Positions 33,760-45,965 of a stretch of 64,000 nucleotides of DNA are shown here, one piece after another. A program made the position numbers and the translations under genes. The notes under the pieces were generated by a model that ran no database searches, had not been told where the DNA came from, and was given only the letters and a program-made list of their open reading frames with translations. Each line of letters begins with the position of its first letter. Position 1 is the stretch's first letter. Origin of the DNA: Gnetum montanum. Lineage: Eukaryota; Streptophyta; Gnetopsida; Gnetales; Gnetaceae. The stretch covers positions 70,529 through 134,528 of the forward strand of contig MNCI01001005.1 of the NCBI GenBank assembly GCA_015680685.1. The letters run 5' to 3'.

Positions 33760-36736
33760 TGTAATACCCTACTAACTATGCTCAACCTAAAAATACATTA
33801 CTTAGATAAAAATTGAAAAGTACAAAATAACATAATATTTCATAATAAAATCAAACGGATGCCAAGAAAATTCCATAGGCAAGAAAAAGTACATATCCAT
33901 GAAATAAGTGCATAGGAAAAAGAAATATGTTGCAAAAGATAAAACATTATAAAGGAATACAAAGAAAATAACACCATGCATACAAAACCTAATCTTTTCA
34001 CTAAGAAAACTAGGATGTATTCCTATTACCCAAGCTAAAAGTTATAATACAATGTTGGAGATATTACAATGGAAATTGAATATAGATAATACAATATAAT
34101 GCTGAAATAATAATTAGTTCAAAAAGGAAATTAGGATTTAATGTTAAATATAATTAGACAATTTTCAATAACTACATAGTAATAAATGTAACATAACTAA
34201 AGATCAAATCAAAATTTCAAAGATAGGCAAAGAATAGTATATAATTTTACATAAAATACTAAATACAAAAATTTTAATTGAAAATTACAACATAAAATCA
34301 CAAATTAAGATAAAAACATAATGGTAGAAGTAATCAAAATCTAAATAGAAATTTAATCATCAATTGTTTCTTCTAAATCCTCCTTATCACAACCAACATA
34401 ATCACCTGGAAATCAAATAAAATAAATGGAATTAGTTCTAAGATTGATTAAAATAAATAACTAACAAAATAATGCCTTATGGATTTGATTAGAGGCTCTA
34501 GTAGCTAGACAATCATAAACATGGAATAGTTGCAAATAATAGTTAGATAAACAAATACCAATAAAATACAACTACATATTAAAAAATAATACTAATAATC
34601 ATAATAAAGATCTAACAAATTAATATCCAATGAATTGAAATTTTAGCACCATCCATTAACCAAATGAATCAAATAAACAAATTGTATTTACCAAGATATA
34701 CTTCCCACATAAGCACTTATCTCATTACCATGATATGCTTCATGTGTGGTTATTGCAAATTGTTAATGTTACTAAAAAATCAAATCTAATGTTAAATGAT
34801 TAACTATCAAATTAAAACAAATTAATAAATTCCAAGATTATGGAGAAATGAAGCTAAATTAATCAAAGATAAAAAATAAAATTTGCCAAATCTTTGAATG
34901 TTAAACTAAACCAAGACTAAAATGTATATTCTAATGAAAATTTGAAAATTCAAAAAAATTCCAATTAAGAAACTTAAGCTCCTATAGGTCGATCTAAGCT
35001 TCTAAAAATGCTATAATTTCATTGATTGTTGTTTCATGTTTTTAGACATTACAAGAAGTCCTAAAAGTTTTATTTTTAACCATTTTCTTATTTTTTCATT
35101 ATCCAAAAGTTAGGGATTGCTTTAGAGATGTTGCTCAGTTTTCATCATAGATCCAAAAATTCTAATGCCATTCATCATAACTTGTATCATGCTTGCAAAA
35201 TGGGATCACAATGAATTGGGAAGGTATATTCAAGATCCACTCTAGCATGTCATTCAACTATATCTTTTGGTCCATCAATGTCCAACATTGTTTTAGGGGT
35301 CAAAATGTGGAAAATGAATTTTAACCCTAGTTCTATGGTTGAAATTTTGGCAGAATTTGGAATAAAGAAAAACCATGGTCAAAATTGGTCAAAATGTCAT
35401 CAAAACATTGACTAACTTCTCATGCATGAATCCAGATCTCATAAATTGATAAGATTAGAGAAAATAATAATAAAATATTTAGATATGAGAATTTAGGTAA
35501 TTTGACAAACAATTATTAAGCAAATGGAATAGGAAAAACTATATGTGCATAACAAAAAAATAACTAAAAATCATACTAGATGCAAACACCAAAATTACCC
35601 TACCTAAAAATGATAGCATTGCAAAAAATGATTTTTGTGTGCCTTCGATCCCCCAAACAAGCTTGAACTCCTAGGAAAAAATTGTAGGTCAATGATGAGA
35701 TCTAAGAAACATCTAAAATAAGACCTAGAATTATGATTTACAATAGGTTCTCATTGACAATGCAAATCTAGATCTAGCTGCATCTCCAAACTACCAAAGT
35801 CTCCTTCTTTAGCTCTATCACCTAGATTTCAACTATGCAATTAGTTGATCCCTCATAGAATAATTGCTAGGTATATATTTATTTACAAGGGTTTGGTAGC
35901 ATTGGGTCAATAGAGCTCTTATGATAAAAAATAAATTAAAAAGAAATTCTAATTCTAAAATTATTTTTAAATCCTTTTTTAACATAGGTTGGTATCCAAT
36001 GTTGGTTTAATGAGCATATCCTATAAGAAAATAGCTATGTTTGAATCCATTCTTCTAGTTATGTCTAAGTCTAGCCTATTAATAAAGTCCAAAGTATAAA
36101 ACATAAGTAATAAAAAGGCTATCATGAGATCCTCTCAAAAATACTCTTAAAAATTAAAAATTAAAAATAAAATATCAAAATATAATTTTACAAAAAATTA
36201 TAATTTATCCAAACAAAGTGTACCTAAACCAAAGTAGTAACCCATGTGCTAATGACCCATGCTGATATTTGCTAATCCAAAATTCTAATAAAATTCCAAA
36301 GGTACATATGATAAAATTAAAGGAAAAATTTGAAAATGTAAAAAATATTAAAAAATAAAATAAGACTAAAGAAAAGGAAAATCAAACATTAAAATATATT
36401 ATAAGAAAAGAGACACTTAAAAAGAGGATAGTAATGAGGTGTTAGCCTAGTAGTATGGATCTTGGTCTGGTAACCTAGGTCAAGAGTTTGATTCCACTAG
36501 GTAGCATTGAGTTATAAACTTCTATAATTCTTAAGATGTACTTATGTTTCAACTATTTAAAGTTTTGACACACCTAACAAGAGGGTAGAAAACCACATAG
36601 CTCAAACCACAAAAAGCATAGGAAACCAAAAGGAAAAAGTTAATAAAGTATAAGACATAGGTTAGTAAACAAGATGTCAAGGATTCAAATCGCAAACACA
36701 CCAAGGGATAAGAGTATCTATGGTAAGGGTGTTACA
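33760..36736 (-). repeat. 5' LTR of element F
   Basis: A 2977-bp LTR on the minus strand, starting TGTAACACCC at 36736 and ending GGGTATTACA at 33760. The termini are typical of long-LTR chromoviruses, and a primer site follows at the expected spacing. Its middle (35060-35700) matches the remnant at 3420-4080. A tRNA-like segment lies in the U3 part at about 36440-36500. No genes. Confidence 0.78.
36443..36495 (+). ncRNA. tRNA-like (SINE-head-like) sequence
   Basis: tagcctagtag at 36443-36453 fits the pol III A-box consensus TRGCNNAGYNG. agagtttgattcc at 36483-36495 fits a B box (GTTCGATTCC with one C-to-T change). Spacing is about 30 bases as in tRNAs and tRNA-derived SINEs, but the arms do not pair into a good cloverleaf. 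It is probably the head of a tRNA-derived SINE or a decayed tRNA, located inside the F LTR. Confidence 0.45.
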
Positions 36737-37440
36737 CTAAGATCATTGACTTTTTACTTCTATAAGAAAGACCTTGCCTAGATTTACTAGAAAGGAACAA
36801 CTATTACCATTACTCATGTAGGTGTTAGGTAATGATTCCAAATGTTTCACTATTAGGTGGTAACTCTTTTGTCCTAGGTTAGGTGCACTCTTGAATTGGG
36901 AAATGAACCCAAGAGTATAAGCTAATGAGAGTATCTATAAGATCACACCAAAGAAGAATGGGAAAAGGACCCACCACAAAAATAAGTGAAAGCAACGGTT
37001 ATTGGTTACCTACCCTTACCAGAAAACATATCTCTTTCCTAGATGAAAGAACTACCTTTCTTTAGCACTTTTATATAGTTACATCTTGGCATCTACTAGC
37101 CTAGGTATAATTGCTAGGTAGGTGGTTATCGACTAGTGTAATTGAGATGGAAATATATCTAGAAGATAAGCTAAAAATTATTGAAATTACCCCTACAATA
37201 TCCCACATATTTAAAATATGTAATAAGTATTTTTTCTTATTGCTCATAATTCTTGGAAATAGACATCTAGATTTATAATAACTTTCAACTAATCAATATT
37301 GAAGCCATTCTTGATATATAACTTGCTCTGTCTACTTATTTTCTTTACATTTGGAAATGCTTTTAACTATTTGTTCTCTACTCTATTTGGAAGCTTTAAT
37401 GTTGATGAGTTGTAGATTGGCTACATCGATGATGTTGATG
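36737..37440. other. Unassigned region between F and B
   Basis: No ORF, LTR edge or repeat was recognised. It contains ordinary AT-rich noncoding sequence and probably holds the lost outer part of B's 5' LTR or older flank. Confidence 0.4.
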
Positions 37441-37962
37441 GGTTCTCTACTCAATGTTACATAGTAATTAAGCTAATTAAATAATTAAGCAAGATAAGCT
37501 AAATAGTGATTAAGTAAACACATAAGTACAACCACTTTGAGCTTGCATATGACATTTGGTAATCCCAGTAATGCTTAACACTTGGTAACCAAGCAACAGT
37601 ATATGTGTTTAAGATGTGTATAGTAAGTGGGACTTGATACTTATGTTAGAACTAGTTACACAATAGTTAGTCGATTAGATTAAAGTAGAAATTAAATTAT
37701 TTTATTCCCTATCCTATTTATTTGAAGTACTAAAATCATAAAACATAAAATGATAAAAATCATGTACCTTATTTACACTTAAATCATACCCTTAAGCTTC
37801 ACAAGTGTAGTTGGCATGACAATGAATGTTTTCAACACCCAATTGACTTCATAGAGAACTAGTGCATTGGAAAAATATAGAGTCCATGGAATTTGACTAG
37901 ATCATGCATGAACACTTTGTGATTCATATGATTAGGTATAGGGGTACCTTCACCACTCATCA
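37441..37962 (+). repeat. 5' LTR of B, U5 end only
   Basis: Matches 18010-18502 of A: the taattaagctaa and cacataagtacaaccac blocks, acttggtaacc, atacttatgtta, atagggGTACC and the terminal CACTCATCA. U3 with its GATATC repeats and TATA box is absent. Confidence 0.78.
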
Positions 37963-37963
37963 C

Positions 37964-37981
37964 TGGCATAATTACCAGGGA
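37964..37981 (+). promoter_or_regulatory. Primer binding site of B (tRNA-Asp type)
   Basis: tggcataattaccaggga lies one base after the LTR. It is TGGCGCCGTTGCCGGGGA with several transitions, mostly at CpG positions. Confidence 0.7.
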
Positions 37982-38169
37982 CACTTTTTGTTTGAAATGT
38001 GCACTATCTAGGATTAGTGAACATCATTAACATCATTGGATGAACCCCAACGTCAACATCACTCTCACACATAATATAATTATATACACATACTGATATT
38101 CTATTCATTTGTAAAATTTCTTCTTCTCTTAGTCATGAAAATGTTAAATCATTGGTCCAAAAACAATGC

Positions 38170-40300
38170 AAGGTGGTATATACTCATCTAAATCAGTATG
38201 TGCCTAATCTCACCTTCATCCTACATTAGGATGAACAAATGTGATGGCATGACATGGCAGGCCCAATCGATCTATGCTTGTGATGCTAATTCAAACTTTT
38301 AAGAAGTTAGGAATCCATGATCTTCAAGAGGAGTACATTGTGCATGGTTATGACTACTAGTACTACCATCCCACCAAAACACAATGTAGGAGAGATCAAC
38401 CCCAGGAGAAGCAACATGAGTTTGCAAAGGGAAAATAGTTCACCAATCTCTTGTTCTTGCTAAACCAAGACGACAATGAGGATCCTTTCTTTGGGGCCTC
38501 TTAACATGAAAATTCTCCACCCCTCATTATTGGTGGTGGGGGTGTGAACCTAAATCTACATTCCACTATCAACAAACTAGGTTTAGGACAAGATGGCAAT
38601 CAAGGAAGGGGCTAGGAAAAGCATCAAGATGATAAGAAACTTGACAAGCATGGTCGTGACAATTAAAGAGGAGTTGGTAGATACCATGGTGGTGGTGGTC
38701 CTTCTTCCTCTTCATCCTTTTCATCTACATCTTCTTCTTCCTCTTCTTCTATTTCTGAAAAATGCCATAGAAGGAAAAATCATGATGGAGTTGAGGACCA
38801 GGACAATAATACTGATCACCATACCCATGATAATTGAATGGGTAATAGAGGACATCATAAGTGACAATGAAATAATGATGATGATGAGCCTTTTCTAGCA
38901 ACTTAAATCATTCTTAACATTACAAAGGTAGTTAAGATCCCAACTATGCATGTGAAAGATAGTTAGATCAAGCACTTAGACATTAACAATATCCAAAGAT
39001 TTGAGGGGGTATATAACTTTGATCCACAAACACATCTCCAAGCTTTTCATGATTCTTGCATCTTACAATACATTGAAAATTATTGGTAGAAATTAAAGCT
39101 ATTCCCTAGAATACTCATCAAGGAAGCAAAAAGATAGTACCAATCCTTGGAGCTGGAATCTATTTGCATATGGAGTAGCATGCTAGAACTATTTAATGAC
39201 AAATACCAAATGTACTCTAGAGTGTCTCATCTAAGAAGGTAAATCCAAGGCTAGAAATAGGAAACACATGAACCCTTGGATGCCACCATGGGTAGGCATT
39301 ATTCTCTATTACATTAATGCCCTAACAACTTCACCACATCATAGATGGGCTCAGAGAAAAAACCCAAAGAACTCTTGGGATTTATGCCCAAGGGAGACTA
39401 TCTGAATTAAGAGATTATCAAATAGAAAGGCTGATAGAGTAGGTAGCAAAAGAATAAGATGAATTGTGAAAAAGGAAAAGTGTAAAAGAATATAATAGGG
39501 ACCCTTAAATCAGGAAAAGGAAGGTCCAATTTTGTGATTAGGAGTTACCACTCAACAAAGTGATAAACAAGAAAATATTACCCATCCAAAAATCTATTTT
39601 TGATATTTTGGCAAAGGTTGATAAGTTATGGGACTCTTTGGATGAAAAATTCCAAACTTCTATGAGGGTTGTTGAAGAATATAATGAGTAGAATAGTAAT
39701 CACAACCACAGGAGGAAAAAAGAAGCTAACATGCCTACTAAAGGGGGAAGGGCAAAGATGCTATAGTAGAAGAAGTTGTGAAGACAAACTCTAATAATGA
39801 TGCTAGTGTGACATTTATCAATATGACCATTCTAAGGGATGTTGCTCTATGGTTTCACACTTACAAGAGTCTAGGGTGTACATGTTAAATCCTTAACTAG
39901 CATGAAGGTAAGAAAATTACCTTATCCTCAAGGAAATCAAAGGTAGTTTCACTAGCAACAACAAGCTTACTTTCCAAGTGGAGCTCCACCACAATTGTAT
40001 GAGCAATACTAGCAGTGGTAGCAACCATAGTCATTGGGAATGTTGCTACGAAGATAGTAGTATGCTTACAAGCAACTGAATCCATATGGGTACTATCTTT
40101 AGCAACCTATTTCTCCATGAAGCTCTACAAGCCATACCTTATTCCAACATCACTATTATCCTCTAGAGTACCATTGAACTAATTCACCATCAACTCAATG
40201 GGAGCATCCATATCCATACCATCCTCCACATTCATTTGCACACATCCCTCCACCCTTTACCTAGTTACCTCCTACTCTATCCATATAGGGTAAAATTCCT
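38170..40300 (+). pseudogene. Gag remnant of element B
   Basis: Decayed gag colinear with A. The Ser-rich low-complexity stretch near 38690-38760 is in the real frame, and the hydrophobic open frame 38593-38898 is out of it. The capsid region near 38940-39300 has the QRFEGVYNFD block and a LQAFHDSC segment, then SMLELFNDKYQMYSRVS. The region after 39300 is Lys/Glu-rich up to about 39750. Stops are frequent. Confidence 0.65.
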
Positions 40301-40609
40301 TCACAACTATAGTAATGAAATGCTATGAGGGCTGAAAATTTACAATCAGCCTTCTAGTTGAGTGGTTCAGACAATTGATCCAAGAAATGACCATTTTTTT
40401 TGATCCAATAGTCCTCCCAAACCCTCACAACCTAATGTAGTTGGTCACCCTATATCTTCAACACCCTCATCCTCTACATTAAATATATTTGAGAGCCCTT
40501 CAAACTAAACACCATCTTAGATTTTCATTGTGATGCTAACTCATGCTATCTTCGATTCGATCTAGGCTAGTAACCTTTCCACGAAAAGGTCTAATTTGAA
40601 AAGTCCTCT

Positions 40610-40965
40610 TATTTACTTATAGATTTCTAGACATGAGCCATTCAAGGCTCTTCTTCATTTTGGTTCTAGTATCAACCTCATCTCTAATGACATGTACAAG
40701 GCCTAGAACCTACCACCTATCAATAAGAGTAATATCCATTTGAAATTGGTAAATTAATCAATCACTATTCCTTTGGGGTTAGTGGAGGACATTATGACCA
40801 TAGTTTGTGGGTGGTCCTATCCTATTGATATTCTAGTGATTAAGGTAGAAAACTACAAAGATGATTTTCCCATAATTATGGAATCTGCATGGTTGATCAT
40901 TGTTGATGCACAAATGGACATCAAGGCTCTCTCCTTGGAAATCTTCAAGGAAAATGAATTTGCGT
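40610..40965 (+). pseudogene. Protease remnant of element B
   Basis: The active-site region reads ALLHFGSSINLISNDMY, with the catalytic Asp of D-L-G-S changed to His. Then SITIPLGLVEDIMTIVCGWS and VENYKDDFPIIMESAWLIIV give the ILGRPWL block in decayed form. The same blocks occur in A at 14030-14300. Confidence 0.72.
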
Positions 40966-41479
40966 AGCTTAAGAATAAGTGAGTTCCATGCATCATGTAT
41001 AGTGATAACAAGTGAAATTGCATGTAGAAAATTTGGTTCATTAAAAGTAAATTCATCAAAGCATGCAATCAATGTGCACATGAAATAGATATCTTAAGGT
41101 GCCTATATGTAGTAGCCACAAAATAAAAGGGCACCTAATGGCTGATAGCTAACTCTGATAGTAGCACACTATGCATGAAACCTATTGAGAGCCTGACATG
41201 TGTCTATGTCAAAGGCATGGATGAACTTGAGCAAGCTCATCACCAACTCTCTAATGATGAAAATGATGATACCTATTGGGGAGAGTTGAAAATTTCTAAT
41301 AATTTCAAGAAAGAGTCCCTAGAGTTAAAAACTCTACTGGATAGCATGAAGTGTGCTTTTTAAATAATGGCAAGCTAATTATAATTAATGCAAATATTTT
41401 TCCCAAATAAAAAGACAAGTTGTTGAATGTGGTCAACAAATGGCCAATAACCTTTGCTTAATCATATCTTGAGCTTATT

Positions 41480-42260
41480 GGAATCAATTCAAGGATATGT
41501 CAGCATCGTATCTGCACTAACTTGGACATGAAGCCAAGAAGTTAGCTACAGAGGAAACTAAATCCTAAGTTGAAGTAGATCACCAAAGAGGAAATAGAAC
41601 AACTCCTCAAGGTAGGGTTCATCTATCCCATCATGGATAGTGAGTGGGTCTACATTAACTTTAAGCTATTGAATATGAAAACATTTTAAGATTATTTTAC
41701 ATTACCATTTTTGGATCAAGTGTTGAATACCATATCTAGGAATTATTATTATAGCTTCTTGGATGGTTATAGTGGATATAATAAAATCCAAATTGTGCTA
41801 GAGGATCAGTTCAAAATAACATTCATGAGTCCCTGGGAGACTTTTGCATATTGCAAGATGCCATTCAATCTATGCAATTCCCCTACAACATTCCAATACT
41901 TGGTCCTTAGTATTTTTAAAAAGTAGATTGGTAGTGAGATAGAAGTCTTTATGGATGACTTCTCTACCTATGGGGCTACATTTAAGCAAGCCCTGGATCA
42001 CCTTGAGAAAGTATTAAAAATATGTGTTAAAAAAACCTTAGGCTTAATTGGTAGAAAAGGAATTTAATGGTTCAAGCAGACAAAGCACTGGGGAATAGAA
42101 TTACTTAGGTAGGGATTGAGGTAGACTTGAAAAAGATAAGGGTCATCCAAGGAATCACATGTCAACCAAAGATATTCAAAAACATCTGATCATTCCTTGG
42201 ACACATTAGCTACTACTGATGGTTTATAGAGAATTTTTCTAAGATTGAAAAGTCATTGGT
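41480..42260 (+). pseudogene. Reverse transcriptase remnant of element B
   Basis: Starts with the NPKLK helix and LLKVGFIYPIMDSEW. About 80 bases are then missing compared with A (the VPK-DGKW part), and it continues with VYINFKLLN. The open part 41711-41926 has DGYSGYNKIQIVLEDQFKIT and CKMPFNLCNSPTTFQ. After a stop comes EVFMDDFSTYGATF, so the MDD catalytic motif is intact. FMDDFS is the Athila form. Confidence 0.82.
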
Positions 42261-42269
42261 TGAGCTTAC

Positions 42270-42760
42270 AAAGAAAGATGCTTCATTCATCTAGACCAAC
42301 GAGTGTGAACATGCATTCTAATAGCTAAAGGACAAACTTGTAGAAGCTCCAATTCTATTGGCACTAGATTAGTCTAGACCATTTCACATAATGATAGATG
42401 CATCTAATTATACCTTGGGAGCCATGCGTACATAGTTGGATGATAAGAAATTTCCATATCACATCCATTGTGTGAGCCAAATCATTGTTGGTGCACAATT
42501 AAATTACACCACAATTGAGAAAGTACTAATGGTAGTGGTGTATGCTTTGGAAAAGTTTAGACACTATGTCCTTGGCTATAGAGTATTTATGCACACAAAT
42601 CACATTGTTATTCACTTCCTAATGAACAAGCCAATGATGAGTCCCTATATCATATGATGGCTTGTGACCTTGTAGGAATTTGATATCACAATGGTAGATT
42701 GAAAAGGAACTAAGAATGTGATTTCTAACCATCTCTCTTAGTTAAGATGGAATAACAAAG
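42270..42760 (+). pseudogene. RNaseH remnant of element B
   Basis: Contains a MIDASNYTLGA start (first catalytic Asp), the open part 42436-42657 with NYTTIEKVLMVVVYALEKFR (catalytic Glu, K-E-L changed to K-V-L) and VFMHTNHIVIHFL where TDH is expected. It ends near VISNHLS, the VADALSR equivalent. Confidence 0.72.
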
Positions 42761-42849
42761 AAGAGGAGAGTTCACTCTCTAGTCAATTTTGAAATGAACT
42801 CCTCTTTACAGATGTAATAAATGAACAAATGCCTACATAGCCAAAATGG

Positions 42850-43790
42850 TATGATGGCATCCTCACTTACCTTCTCACTTAGGAGATGCCATAAGATCTA
42901 TAAATTAGAAAGAAACAACAATTTCTTCATCAAGCTAAGTACCTCATGGAAATTAATGGATACCTTTATAAGGTATGCATTGATAGCCTAGTTCATTGGT
43001 GTGTCCTTGATGTAGAGTAATTATGCATTCTCCAAGAAGCTCATGAAGGCTCTTATGGAGGCCACTATTCTAGGAGACACATAGCTATAAAAATGTTGAT
43101 GGTAGAATACGATTAACCTACAATCTTTAGGGACATCTACCAATTTGTCTAATCCTATGAGCATTGTCAATGAGATAGTGGAATGACTACTCAAATGGAG
43201 GGTCCTCAATAGTGGATTCAACTACTAGAGCCCTTTGACATATGGGGCATTGACTTCATGGGTTCCATCACATCCATGTCCAATGAAAAGGCATACATCA
43301 TCATCGTAGTCGACTACTACATCAAATGGGAAGAAGTAGCAGTTGTCACTAATTGTACATCATCCATTGCTACTTGATTTGTACAAAAAAATGTTGTAAA
43401 TAGGTTAGTGCCACATGTACTAATTTCTGATAATGTAACTCATTTATAGGTGCCACTTTTTGAAAACTCATGCAACACTTAAGGGTCAAAAAAAATGAAA
43501 AACACCTTATCACCCCCAAGCCAATAGTCAAGCAGAAGTCACCAATACAGAGATCACAAAGATCCTAATAAGAACTATACGCAAATATAGGAGAGACTAG
43601 AGCACAAAACTCAATGACATCCTTTAGGCCTACCGCTGCACATGGAAACTTCCCATAGGCTACTCTCCCTATGAGCTAGTGTATAGAAAACTTCCAACAC
43701 TTTCAATCCAATCTAAGCTCCATACACTTTCAATGGCCTATGACTTGGACCTTGACTTGAGCCTAGCATAAAAATAAATATTGATAAACT
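42850..43790 (+). pseudogene. Integrase remnant of element B
   Basis: The zinc-binding part near 43020-43200 has EAHEGSYGGHY and SYEHCQ. The core has FDIWGIDFMGSI (first catalytic Asp) at about 43230-43270, VVDYYIKWEEVAVV, then LISDNVTH and a decayed HPQ-Q segment near 43510. It is frameshifted and stopped in several places, and colinear with A 15001-15790. Confidence 0.8.
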
Positions 43791-43799
43791 GGAATGTGG

Positions 43800-45426
43800 T
43801 ATATGAAAACTGATTGGTAGCCCTATCTGTGAACAAAGCGCATAAGGTATACAATAAGAAGTGCCATGACCTTAGAATATGGAAAGTAAGATTTCAATCT
43901 AGAGATAAGGTTCTCTATTGGAACCCCATAGATGTACCATAGAAAAAAAATGTTCCAAACATTGTGGGAGGTATCTTAAATAATTGATAAAACCTTTCCC
44001 TCTAGGGTTAGGTTAATCTACAAACCTGAGAGCCCACACAAAGAGAAGTTGGTCAACATCTAACAAGTGAAACCTTTCCTAAAGATAAGACAAGATAGTA
44101 CAACTACTACCTCTCTGGATGGACAACCACACTCTATATTCTACGTCTCCTCCTTTCACCTTAATCATGGGTGAGATGGCCATCCATTCTAATCATACAC
44201 ATGGCTCCTCAACTTTGCAATTTTTTTTTACACATTTTTATTTTACACTTTGTTGAGTTTTACCTCTCATTGGTATTTCACTCTATTGATTTTCTTGATT
44301 TTGGTTTTACAACATTGTTAGTATGTTTTATCTTTCTTGAATATTCTATACATTCTTATATATTTTACTTTATTATTGTACATGAATTTTCATTATTTTT
44401 GCTAATAAAAGTGCCTTATTACTGCTAGACATAGTGCAAATGTTGTTGTTTAGTAATGGTGGTTTGTGCTTAATATTTTAGTTACTAATGTTTGATTTCT
44501 ATTTTTGAATTCTAATGTCTAATGACTAAGACATGGTTTATTTTTCATGGAATAGGCAGTGAGTCCACAACATCCACCCATCCACAAACTCTATGGTTTT
44601 CCTTGTTTTGAAAATTCGATGTCTGTTTCATTAAATAAAATTTTAATAAATTTTTAACCTTAGTAGGTTCTGAAATTGGGAAGGATTCAAAGGTTTACAT
44701 AGGATGTGACTTCAAAGGGACTCAATACTCTTTGTACTCTTCTACTTACTTGGGTGCTTAAGTGTTTTCATTAACTTCTTACTATTCTGAGTTGACAAAT
44801 AATAGGAAGTTAAATAAAGTCTTTGCATGGTGTGGTTCCCATTTAGAAAAAAACAAGAAAAAAAAACATGGTGGGAATTCAAACCATAACCCTTAGAAAA
44901 ATAAATGGGTTACAAGCATTGGTTATGGGGGCTGAGAAGACATGTTTCCCATGCTTGAAGCTCCCCTCTAACTAAGGCTTTCTCTCACCTCCTACTTCTC
45001 TTTTCTTCTTTTTATGGAATGGTAGTCATTCTTTTGAAGCACTCTTGTGTCTTAAGGGGGAGGATTGGTCTTGGAGTGGTAATGTGAAGTCATTGAATGT
45101 GGTTGGTTTTGATCTAGACTAAGGATGGATTCTCTTGGGTCATTTTAAACACAAATTCTGCAAGAGACCTCTTATGACCTCAATTTGGGATTCTATCCCA
45201 CCTTCTCGGTCATCCATCTATGCTTTCCATAACTCACCTCATTGTCAGTTTCCATGTTATGCTCAATGTCTTAGTTTGAGGTGTTGGAATTCTTGGATAG
45301 ATTCCTACTAGTTGGTTCTTAATCTTTCATAATCATTAATTGACCAAGGTTATGTAAGGGAAAAAATGGCATGTGCCTACTATGGAGAGGACCCACTAGC
45401 ATATCTCTTGATTTGGATAGTGAAGG
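43800..45426 (+). other. 3' noncoding region of element B
   Basis: Colinear with A 15800-16990, including gagatggccatcca, ggtgtggttcccattt, acaagcattggttatggg and gtgcctactatggagagga. No gene. The open frame 44171-44428 is hydrophobic but not shared with A as a frame. Confidence 0.6.
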
Positions 45427-45440
45427 CCCCCCCCCCCCCC
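45427..45440 (+). repeat. Run of 14 C
   Basis: Homopolymer directly where similarity to A fades. It may mark a truncation point. Confidence 0.9.
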
Positions 45441-45965
45441 TCCTTACCTTAGACATTGCCATAATCATATCGTTTGCATGCCCCATGGTGTGTCTAGCTC
45501 TATGCTTTTTAAACTTTCATAACAAATTTTCTCAATTTTCTAAACTTCAACAACATATTCTACGATTTTCATCATATTCATGGCTTTTTGGGCTTCCATT
45601 TGACTTCAATATCAGTCAGAAGCTACTTTTATTTTCAAAGTTTCACCAAAGTCAATGATGGTCAACAACTACATCAATTAGGCCTAGTTGACTTAGTTGA
45701 CCCATCGATGGGACCCCATCAACATAACACAAAAATTCTATAAATACCATCAAGCACATTGAAATTTTTATAATTTTCTTTACAACAAGAGTAGAGTTTT
45801 TGCCATTTTTTAGAGCCCATAACTTCCTGACCATTTGTCCAAATCACTCAATTAATCAATTTAGTAACTACCAGAGGTAAGCTCTTAGTCATGGGGGCTG
45901 CAAACCTTAAGGTTTTTTATGAGAATTTTTTGAAAAAAAAAAATTGACTTCTTTAGAAAGTTAAG
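45441..45965 (+). other. Unassigned LTR-like noncoding fragment
   Basis: No gene. A TATAAATA box lies at 45739-45746, and tagtcatgggggctgc near 45889 resembles the polypurine tract of the GATATC family (agtcatgggggta) without the LTR start. It may be an LTR or 3' fragment of another element; not resolved. Confidence 0.35.

Larger units (their letters stand above)
37441..45440 (+). mobile_element. Element B: truncated Athila-like element
   Basis: Same family as A. Only the last 520 bp of the 5' LTR remain (to 37962). Primer site, gag, protease, RT, RNaseH and integrase remains follow, then a 3' noncoding region colinear with A until about 45430, ending in a run of 14 C. No 3' LTR was found before element C starts at 45966. 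B keeps the RT and RNaseH that A has lost, but has its own small deletion near 41646. Confidence 0.78.

Noticed and set aside
38593-38898. 101-residue plus-strand frame in B gag
   Set aside because: The Ser-rich gag frame shared with A is in a different register.
45427-45440. C14 run as a polypurine tract on the minus strand
   Set aside because: No LTR start adjoins it on either strand.
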